64,000 nucleotides of DNA, from assembly GCA_031835245.1 (NCBI GenBank), contig JAVKOQ010000027.1, positions 267,480-331,479 on the forward strand, in the 5' to 3' direction. Source of the stretch: Balamuthia mandrillaris (taxonomy: Eukaryota; Discosea; Longamoebia; Balamuthiidae). Below are positions 35,545 through 43,897 of this stretch, piece by piece (position 1 is the stretch's first letter; each line of letters starts with the position of its first letter). The notes beneath the pieces are model-generated. The model searched no databases, was not told the origin of the DNA, and saw nothing but the letters and a program-made list of their open reading frames with translations. The position numbers and the translations under genes are program-made.

Positions 35545-37158
35545 ATGAAGGCTATTGCGTCTTCTCCGTTCTCTGCCGTGTTACAGAGAGTACTCCAATC
35601 GGTGGGTGGCACCCATGCTGTCCTCTCTTGCTTCGTTCCCTCCTTGATCTGACCTTTGGTTTTTGTTCCCTCTGCTTGACCTTGTTTGTTGTTTGTTGGG
35701 GTTGGTGTGCATGCAGTACGAGGCTGAGGGTGTGGTCCAAGCTGACATCGAGGAGGCACTGAAAGCCTTCCCCTCGTTGTTTCCCAAGGAGGACACGTTC
35801 GGTACTTGTTCATAGCCTCATCAAAACCATTGCCTCACCAGCCACTAACAAAGGGCTTTTACAGTGAGCAACGACGGCCAGTCTTCGCTGCTTGTCTCTC
35901 TGAAAGGGACGGTGCCGATCACCTTCCGCAACAACCAGTACAACATACCCATTGAAGTATGGCTTCCCAAAGAGTACCCCCAAAAACCACCGCTTTGCTT
36001 TGTTAGGCCAACAAGCAGTACGTCTTCCTAATATCTCCTACATATGTGGTGTTCCTTTTACTGAACCCTCTCTTTCTCTTTCGTCGTTTCTCTTTCGTCG
36101 TTTCTCTTTCCCACTCTCTTCTCAATGGACAGCAATGGCCATACGAGAAAAGCATAGGCACGTTGACTCGGCTGGGCAATGTTATATGCCTTACCTTCAC
36201 CAATGGCAACACCAAAGACAGCCCGGCAACCTCATCTCACTACTATCTCAACTACAAGAAATCTTTAGCCAGGACCCTCCTGTTTATGCCAAACCACAAC
36301 CACAGAATGTTATTATGCAGCAACAGCCTGCTGCTGCCGCCGTAGCTGTTGGGCACACTTTTGTTCAGGTTTGTTCTTCTCAAATGTGTTTGATCTGTGC
36401 TGTAACATGTGCTAAGGACTTTCACAAACAATCAGCACACACCAATCAAAGAAGATGAAAATCAGTTGTTAAACAAAAAGTTGGTGGCACATGCCGCTTC
36501 TTTAGCCAGCCAAATAGAAGCAGATAACGCCAAGATGCTGTTGATTTATGAACGGCTTTCAGACGGCGCACAGTGGCTTACTCACTGTAAAGAGCAAGTA
36601 TTGCAAACTAAAGTATGACACCTTGAGTTTTTTTGTATTGTATTCATATACCTATGCTTATGGTTGTATGGCAGAAAAAACTGGAAGAGATTCTTTTGGT
36701 TACAATGCAACAAGATGAAAAGTTAAGCCACTGGCTTTCAACCCAAGACCACGCTTTACAAGCTGACAAAGCATTTGTCCCTACAGATGCCTTATCTTTG
36801 CAGTACGTTCTCCATTAACTTTAACTAGTTTTGCTTACTGCTTCTTTTCTTTCCAATCGGGCTTAACTCTTCTTCACGCACAGAATCTACCAAGCGGTAG
36901 CAGAAGACGCTGCTATCGAAGATGTGCTGTACTACTATGATAAGGCTTTACACCAAGGAAAGATAAGCCTGGACTTCTTTTTAAAGGTTTGTTTGTTTGT
37001 TTGTTTTTTCCCTAAGATATTTTTGTTTTTTGTTGTTGTTAGGGCGGTAAGCTAACGGCGCATAAACACAGATGACTCGCTCATTGTGCTGTGAACAATT
37101 TCAAAAAAGAGCCATTGCAGCAAAGATTTTTCAGCATCAACAAAATAACAAATCCTAG
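35545..37158 (+). CDS. TSG101: ESCRT-I subunit TSG101 (UEV domain)
   Basis: Exons 35545-35601, 35717-35801, 35865-36017, 36133-36368, 36436-36612, 36675-36802, 36884-36986, 37072-37158; 1026 nt (341 aa, slightly shorter than human). The N-terminal UEV domain reads SLFPKEDTF, GTVPITFRNNQYNIPIEVWL, YPQKPPLCFVRPTS, HVDSAGQCYMPYLHQW. It is ubiquitin-E2-like without the catalytic Cys and binds ubiquitin and late-domain motifs. A short Pro/Gln/Ala linker follows, then a coiled coil (about residues 190-285), then the C-terminal steadiness box (YQAVAEDAAIEDVLYYYDKA, ISLDFFLK, CCEQFQKRAIAAKI). TSG101 sorts ubiquitinated cargo into multivesicular bodies. Confidence 0.93.
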
Positions 37159-37225
37159 GCAGCAGCAGTCCTTTTGCTGGAGTCCTTTTGCCTTAGTGTA
37201 CCTGGCGGAGCTTCAGCCTCTTTTT

Positions 37226-37231
37226 TTCGAA

Positions 37232-37264
<33 letters not shown>

Positions 37265-37278
37265 CAGAGAGAGAGACA
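37226..37278 (+). repeat. (GA)n microsatellite between TSG101 and RhoGAP stops
   Basis: GAGAGAGAGAAAGAGAGAGA-type repeat of about 50 bp in the convergent spacer. It lies outside introns and, unlike the intronic tracts, has no consistent sense orientation. Confidence 0.85.
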
Positions 37279-37359
37279 ACAAAAGGAATCCTTTTGTTGC
37301 TGTGGGCTTCTTGATAATCTTCCGTTTGTTTTACAGCAAACATCAAAACAAGGATAAAG

Positions 37360-38592
37360 TTATGTATCGCTATTTTGCCAATCATCCTCAAGGTCATCAG
37401 CAGCAGTGCCAGAGGAGGCGCTTTGGCGGCGCAGCTGCGATGGGGATAAAAGCTCGCAGTCTTCAGCCAGCCCATTAAATAGGCGATGGCAGTGCTCAAT
37501 GCATTTTTGTACAAGGTTAATAAAGAGAGGAGTGGCGAGAAGGACTTCTGAGTGAGAGGCCTTCGCCAGGTATATGAGGTTTGGGGCAAACACGATAGCG
37601 AGGTTCGTCGAGTCCATCCTGTTGGATGGCACTTGGGCCACTTCCTCCAAGAACGAGAACAAGTGTCGTAAGGTGACCCGATTGGCGAGCGGCAGACCTG
37701 TCAACAGGGCTCTGGTCTCCTTGAGCCAAGTTTCCTCATCTTTTGTTTGTCTGAAGGAAGCTATTTGTGTTTTGTAACCCCGCTCAACAAAACAACCCAA
37801 GCAAGGCTGGGGGAAGGAAAACAAAAATTCGTACTTTCAACTTGAAGGAACTGTTGGCAGGAGGAATGAGGGAATAGTGGCTCTGGCAGCTCTCGCAAAT
37901 AAAGCTTCAGCAGGTCTGCTATCAAATAAGGGTCTTCTACTGCCTCCAACTGAACGGCCTGTCCTGAGTTGTTGCCAAACCATCTTAGCAAGCAACAGAG
38001 CGGTTAAAACAAAAAGGCGGCACTAACCAGCGTCTATCGTGGCTCTTAGTTGTTGGACTTGTGCGCGGCTTCCAGGTTGTCGGAACAGCCCCTCTGCGGT
38101 TAGTCCTTGGGAGAAGTTGAGTAGCTACTTAGGGTGAGGAGAAGGACAGAACCAAGAGAGGAGTACCTGTTTTTCTCAGAGCTGCAAAGAGTTGCTGAAG
38201 GACAAGAGGCAATCCTTCCTCCTCCTCGCCGGCGGGCACCGTGGCCACCTTGTCCAGAGGCTTTCCAAAGACAGTGGAGGAGGGAGCTCCCCACCAGTAG
38301 TAGTAAAAGGCGCTGACGGAAGCGGCGGCCGCACCACCTACCATCACTTTGATGGCAACACGTCATGCAGAGGAACGTTAAACGTTTTCTTGTTAGTGTG
38401 CAACCGACCCCTCCCTTTTCTTTTCTTTTCTTTTCTTTTGAAGGAAATGGCAAGGAGGAGGAGGCTTGATGGGGCCTCCCCTGCCTGCCTGCCTGCTTGC
38501 CTTCTCACTTGAGATAGAGAGGAAGTTGCTTTTACAAAAAGGGAGGGAGGGAGGGAGGGAGGTAAGGTACCAGCAGAAGCGAATAGAGCCAT
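37360..38592 (-). CDS. Small RhoGAP-domain protein with hydrophobic N-terminus
   Basis: Exons 38592-38571, 38346-38167, 38105-38028, 37963-37835, 37760-37360; 810 nt (269 aa). Nearly the whole protein is a RhoGAP domain: FGKPLDKVATVPAGEEEEGL, LTAEGLFRQPGS with the arginine finger (near residue 76), QVQQLRATIDAG, ADLLKLYLRELPEPLFP, LATRVTLRHL-like (seen as LANRVTLRHLFSFLEEV), NLAIVFAPNLIY. Such domains speed GTP hydrolysis by Rho/Rac/Cdc42 GTPases. The N-terminus (MALFASAVMVGGAAAASVSA then FYYYWW) is hydrophobic and could be a signal anchor or organelle-targeting segment. The first exon is only 22 nt. It is divergent from MCCC2, with starts 247 bp apart. Confidence 0.88.
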
Positions 38593-38838
38593 AGGGGGGG
38601 GGAGCTGTGTGTGTGCCGCACAGGTTTTTTGTTTTTTTGCAACAACAACAACAACAACAACAAGGAGGAGGAAACTTGGTGGCCAAGATATTACACAACG
38701 ACGACAGCTGCTCCTTGCCCTCACCTCCTCTTGTGCAGCCGTCTACCTCAAGTTGTGCAGCAGCAGCAATTGGGCTCCCTCTTCTTCTTCTTCTGCTTTG
38801 CCCCAAACAGAAACAAAAAAAAAACAAAGAAGACACCA

Positions 38839-41247
38839 ATGAGGAGGAGCCCTGCCACCGCCATGGGAAGGCTGCTGCCGCGCCAAGCCAGCCCTGCTGC
38901 TGCTGCTGTGGCTGCGGCATTATTGCCCTCACGCAGCCCTGCTTACTGCCGTCACCTTGTTGGTGGCGCTGGCAAACCTTTGTGGTTGGGGTCATCACAT
39001 CCAAGTTGGGGGGTCTCCCGGCCTCTTGCTCTCTCTGCCTCAGGCAATGGGGGGAGGCACGGCTACCACAGCGAACGTGACTTCAACGTAATGGACGGCA
39101 CTATTGAGGCCACGCCCGAGGAAAGAAAGGCCAATTCCGAGAATATGAGCAAACTCGTAGCTGAGCTGCGCCAGCAGATAGATCTGGTCAAACAAGGTTC
39201 GTTGGTTTGCTCGCTTGCCCCCCCCCCCCACTGCTGAGCTCAGGCATGGCAACATGTTTGACTGTCGTCACACCAACATTCCCTCCGTTTTGTTGTTGTT
39301 TGAAATTGCAAAAAGGCGGAGGAGAGAAGGCTCGCCAACGACACACGTCCAAAGGCAAGCTTCTTCCCAGAGAGCGTGTGAACCGCCTTCTTGACCCAGG
39401 GTAATACCCTCCCCTCCTTTTATGTATTTTTTTTGATGAATTTTGCTTGCTGTTGGCCAACAATTCCTTCCTGTGAATGCCTTTTCTGATCCCTCCGTAG
39501 TTCGCCGTTTCTGGAGTTCTCACCACTGGCTGGACATGAACTCTACGATGAAGCAGTGCCCAGCGGTGGCATTATCACTGGCATTGGTCTTATACACGGG
39601 TATGCTTTTCGAAAATTAATTCTTCTCTCTCTCTCTCTCTCTCTTGCTAAGCTCTTGATTTTGCTTCTGTCATTAGTCAAGAATGTGTAGTAGTGGCCAA
39701 CGATGCTACTGTGAAGGGAGGCACTTACTACCCCATAACTGTAAATAAACATTTGCGCGCTCAAGAAATTGCCCAACAAAATCGATTACCTTGTGTCTAT
39801 CTCGGTTTGTAACTACCATCCCTTTCAACTTATGTCTCTCTCTCGCTCTCTTTCACTCTTTCACTCTTAACTTTTACTAACGAATGAAATATTTGGTTGT
39901 GTGGATGCAGTGGATTCTGGAGGAGCAAACTTGCCTCGTCAGGACAACGTATTCCCGGACCGCGAACATTTTGGCCGTATATTTTTCAATCAGGCTAACA
40001 TGTCAGCGATGCGAATACCCCAAGTACACCCACTCTTTAGATTTTACTGTTGTAGGTGATCCATTGACTAAAACGGACGGCATTCCATTGCAAACCAAAC
40101 AAGTAGATAGCAGTGGTGATGGGATCATGTACTGCAGGAGGAGCCTATGTTCCCGCCATGTCAGATGAGTGTGTGATTGTCAGAAAGAACGGCACGATAT
40201 TTCTGGGTGGCCCTCCTCTGGTTAAAGCCGCCACCGGCGAGGTCGTCACTGCAGAGGAACTGGGAGGTGCTGACCTGCATTGCAAAGTATCAGGCGTAAC
40301 TGATCATTATGCAAATGATGATGAGCACGCCCTTATCACTGCCCGTAATATTGTGAAGAACCTGAACATTCAGAAACCTTCACATTATCGCCCTTCCTCA
40401 CCTATCGAAGAGCCACTTTATCCTGCGGAGGAGCTTAACCAAATCGTTCCCTCTGACCTTAGAAAACCTTATGACGTGCGTTCCGTAATTGCTCGCGTTG
40501 TTGACGGCAGTCGCTTTGATGAATTCAAAGCGCTCTACGGACAAACTTTGGTGACAGGTACTCATGCTGTGCATTGCGTGCCACAACACTACCACTAACG
40601 CAACCAACGTGATAGGCTTTGCAAATCTATATGGCCACAAGATTGGAATAGTGGCCAACAACGGCATTTTGTTCAGTGAATCGGCCAAAAAGGGCGCCCA
40701 CTTTATTGAGCTCTGCAATCAGAGGGGCATTCCTCTCCTCTTCCTGCAAAACATTACAGGCTTCATGGTGGGTAAGAGCTTCGAGGCAGGAGGCATCGCT
40801 AAGGATGGTGCCAAGATGGTGATGGCGGTGGCGTGCGCCCAAGTGCCGAAGCTCACCCTGATCATAGGGGGCAGCTTTGGCGCTGGCAACTACGGCATGT
40901 GTGGACGAGCCTACAGCCCGCGCTTCCTATGGATGTGGCCCAATGCTCGCATCTCTGTGATGGGAGGACAGCAGGCAGCTAGTGTATTGGCACAGGTACG
41001 CAGGGACGGCCCCCAAGGCAAGGACTGGCCTGCTGAGGCCGAGCAAAAGTTCAAGCAAGGGATCGAGGCCCAATACGAGCGGGAGGGACACCCTTATTAC
41101 TCCTCTGCTCGTCTATGGGACGATGGCATCATCGCGCCCACCGAGACTCGTGCAGTGCTTGGCCTTGCCTTGACTGCCACTTTGAACGCGCCAGTGCCTT
41201 CTCCTCTCTCTCCTTCACAACTGCCTTTTGGTGTATTCCGTATGTAG
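38839..41247 (+). CDS. MCCC2: Methylcrotonoyl-CoA carboxylase beta subunit, mitochondrial
   Basis: Exons 38839-39196, 39316-39400, 39501-39599, 39677-39804, 39911-40023, 40107-40557, 40616-41247; 1866 nt (621 aa). The Arg/Ala-rich N-terminus ([20 protein letters not shown]) is a mitochondrial presequence. Carboxyltransferase signatures follow: [135 protein letters not shown]. The [12 protein letters not shown] and [12 protein letters not shown] stretches mark MCCC2 rather than PCCB. The enzyme carboxylates 3-methylcrotonyl-CoA in leucine breakdown. Exon 1 uses a GTTCGT donor; one intron has sense-strand (CT)n. Confidence 0.97.
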
Positions 41248-41385
41248 TCCTGGTAGTTGCAAATGACCCATCCCCGATTTGTCTTGACTGCCACAACACT
41301 TTTCAGCAGAAAAAAACTATTGCCCTCATCTATTGATTGCCATCTTAAATTCTCTCTTCACCTTCACTCTTTCGTCCTATTATTA

Positions 41386-41535
41386 ATGGACATCGGCAGC
41401 ACCATTGCCAAGGTTGCGACTAGCCTGGACGCTGCCTTTCAGCGTGAGGTCCAAATCCAAGCGGAGCAATGGAAGGACTTCAGGCAACCACTGCTCCTTG
41501 CGACCAGTAATCCTGAGGCGGCGCAAAGATCATAA
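41386..41535 (+). pseudogene. Short ORF running into Fanzor copy B left end
   Basis: An ATG opens a frame (MDIGSTIAKVATSLDAAFQR, then EVQIQAEQWKDF) that stays open for about 43 codons and then enters the Fanzor terminal repeat at 41514, stopping soon after. Composition looks like real coding sequence. No continuation is seen on the other side of the element, where the Ku80 3' end lies. It may be the start of a gene cut by the insertion. No family recognised. Confidence 0.35.
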
Positions 41536-41842
41536 TATCTAAGGACAACAAAAAAAGAAACCACGAATTAGTCTTTTGGGCCAATGAGCATGTTTCCCGC
41601 CAAAACAACCCTTTTCCCTCAGCATCAGGCAGGGGTGGAAACTGAAGCGGTTCAGCAGCAGGCAGGGGCACTGCTCCGATTGAAAAGGTAGCGTTCTTTT
41701 TTCTCTGCTCACTCCACTACATCTTTTGATGATGGAAAAAAAATTGTTACCAACCACTCACAAATGATTTCTTTTGTTTACAAAAGAACAGCATCACGAA
41801 CCTCTGTACGCCTGTTCCACAACGCTACTGGAAGCTGGCCTG

Positions 41843-43081
41843 AATGGCAAGTTGCCCACAGTGCGGAAAACAGTTTACTACCTCTCACGGGTTGGCCATC
41901 CACTTCGGAAGGGGTCGCGCCACTACTTCTGCTACTTCCACTGCTACTCGGAAAAGAAGAGCGGAAAACGCCCCGGCAGCACCTCACTCAAGGGCATAGA
42001 AGCGTGGAAGGCCGCAGGCTCCACTCGCCCAGCCCTTTTGGAACCAGTTTTCCAGCGAAATCGTGAGAAGCTTGATACGCCCGGAAGCCTTGTCCCTGGA
42101 AGAAACCTTTGCCCGTGGTTCAGGATGGTTCACCGCCTGCAAGCACATTCCAAACGGAGAAACGGTGTTGGAGGAGGAAGAGGAGAAGGAGAAGGAGGAA
42201 AAAGAGGAAGAGGAGAAGGAAGAGGAAGAAGAGGAAAAAAACCAGAAAGGCTTGTTAGACCTCATCGAGGGACTCATTCCGTCTCGCCCAGACGTACAGC
42301 TCACCAAAAAAGGCAAGAGAGCAGAAACCGGTAGTGGGGCGATTGGAGAAGATCCGCCTTTATCTGCGCTCGGAACAAAAGAAGACGCTGGCCAAGTGGT
42401 TCGGCACTGCACGATGGACCTACAACAAGGCCGTGGAGTTCCATCGTGAACATAAAAGAATGCCTATGAAGGAGATGAAGGAACAAGTCAGGGAAAAATT
42501 CCTGAATAACGGCAATTTCAACGGAGAGGACAAGAGCCTTGCGAGACTGGCTCTTGTCCACCAGATGAACGGCATAGAGCACCTCCGACGGAGAGCTCAT
42601 GGGCGAGAGCCAAGCCCGTGAGCACCGAAGGAGAGAGGCAGGCATCATCGCCTTGGATCCAGGAGTGCGCACTTTCATGACCACCTACAACGGCTGCGGG
42701 GAGGTCACCGAGTGGGGCAACGCGGACATCAACGAGACAGGCAAGCTGTGCCACCGCCTGGATCGCATGCAGAGTAAGGGCACCAAGGGCAACCACAGAC
42801 AACGGCGCCGTCTCCGAAGGGCCGCTGCTCGGCTTCGCCATAGGATCCGCCACCTGGTGGATGACCTCCACAAGAAGCTCGTGTCTTGGTTGGTAAGGAA
42901 CTTCTCCCTCATCCTTCTGTCAGAGTTCAGGAGCCAGCAGAACGACGGATGGATGGATTTTTTTTTGGGACCCTACTCTCTACCCCAGACTTCTGAGAAA
43001 GAAACAACCACAAGCTGCTCGCTGCAAGTGGTAGAGTGGGGTTGGGATTCGTATGCTCAGAAGGTGGGACATACCTCTTGA
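41843..43081 (+). pseudogene. Fanzor/TnpB nuclease, N-terminal and RuvC-I part, frameshifted
   Basis: Four consecutive frames together outline the protein. At 41843, MASCPQCGKQFTTSHGLAIH is a C2H2-like finger that runs into a stop near 41998. At 42063-42449 lies a Glu/Lys repeat and linker. At 42334-42621 is the TnpB DNA-binding region EQKKTLAKWFGTARWTYNKA plus VEFHREHKRMPMKE. At 42599-43081, RuvC-I reads IIALDPGVRTFMTTYNGCGE with its catalytic-type Asp, followed by the arginine-rich helix shared with copy A and RuvC-II (ILLSEFRSQQ) with its Glu. Homology stops near 42944. The segment between the DNA-binding region and RuvC-I is deleted. The zinc ribbon and RuvC-III are missing. Confidence 0.8.
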
Positions 43082-43430
43082 CGGGATACTCCTCTTCCTT
43101 CTCGACGGGATGCTCCTCCTGATCCTCCTGACGAGATGCTCCTCCTCCTTCTTCTTGATGGGATGCTCCTCTGCCTTCTCGACGGGATGCTCCTCCTCCT
43201 TGACGAGATGCTGCACTCCTTCTTCTTGACAGGATGCTCCTCCTCCTTCTTGACGGGATGCTCCTCTTGCTCGACGGGATGCTGCCCCTCCTCCTCACCA
43301 CCTTGCTCCTCTTCCTTCTTGATGAGATGCTCCTCTTCTTGACGGACGCTCCTCTTCCTTCTTGACGGGATGCTCAGCCTTCTCTTCGACAGGATGCTCC
43401 TCCTTTTCCATGGGATGCTGCCCCTCCTCT
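43079..43430 (+). repeat. Degenerate GACGGGATGCTCCTC minisatellite
   Basis: About 15 or more imperfect units of 15-24 bp built on TTGACGGGATGCTCCTCCTT. On the minus strand it could read as Glu/His/Pro/Lys repeats (EEHPVKKEEE type). It sits inside Fanzor copy B between forward and inverted pieces. Confidence 0.8.
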
Positions 43431-43616
43431 AAGACGTTGTGCTATCAATCCTCCTCAACAGGACACTGTCCCTTCCCAACTCTCCGTGCTGGAGTGCCAC
43501 AACTGAAGGGATGCTCCTCTCCTTGATGGGATGCTTTCCTTTCTCCTACTGCTCGTCTGGACGTCAGCTGCCCCTTGATGTCCTCCTGCAGGCCAGTATA
43601 TCCATACTGCCAACCC

Positions 43617-43705
43617 GTGAGAGGTAGTAAACTGTTTTCCGCACTGTGGGCAACTTGCCATTCAGGCCAGCTTCCAGTAGCGTTGTGGAACAGGCGTACA
43701 GAGGT
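43617..43705 (-). mobile_element. Inverted Fanzor leader/zinc-finger fragment
   Basis: Reverse complement of about 41808-41900: the two copies share the run from AACCTCTGTACGCCTGTTCC to the SCPQCGKQFTTSHGL-encoding segment. On the minus strand the finger frame continues further (to about 43455) than in the forward copy, without a stop near the start. Confidence 0.75.
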
Positions 43706-43737
43706 TAGTATATATCTTTTGTGGTCGGAATAGCCAG

Positions 43738-43803
43738 TCTCAGCATCCAAGCCAGGGAGTGGAACCACAACAGCTCCATCCGCCAACTCTACTTTGGGGA
43801 GGT
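43738..43803 (+). pseudogene. Fanzor central-domain fragment
   Basis: Plus-strand translation SIQAREWNHNSSIRQLYFGE, matching copy C's central domain. It is joined directly to the right terminal region of copy B. Confidence 0.75.
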
Positions 43804-43897
43804 GGGTTATTTATTTCCTCTGTTTTTTTCCCTTTTAGCTTTATTTTTTCATTGTCCCATTTGATCGGCTTGATCTTAGGCATTCAAGTGCTGCCTA

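Larger units (their letters stand above)
41514..43878 (+). mobile_element. Fanzor element, copy B, rearranged
   Basis: The left end TGAGGCGGCGCAAAGATCAT matches copy A's left terminal repeat apart from one base at position 2. The next roughly 90 bp and the 41630-41805 leader are also shared. The right end (about 43803-43878: GAGGTGGGTTATTT..., TTGATCGGCTTGATCTT) matches copy A's right end, but the final TIR bases are replaced. In between are: N-terminal and central TnpB-like coding pieces in plus orientation (41840-42950), a GACGGGATGCTCCTC minisatellite (43079-43420), an inverted copy of the leader/zinc-finger segment (43617-43705), and a 65-bp plus-strand central-domain piece (43738-43803). 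No target duplication is visible. It fills the MCCC2-Ku80 gap. Confidence 0.8.

Noticed and set aside
38393-39080. Long minus-strand and alternative plus-strand frames around the RhoGAP/MCCC2 divergent region
   Set aside because: The MCCC2 presequence frame and the 22-nt RhoGAP exon explain the region; the others are low-complexity shadows.
43079-43430. Repeat array considered as a CRISPR array
   Set aside because: Units are degenerate, contiguous, vary in length and have no unique spacers; the genome is eukaryotic.
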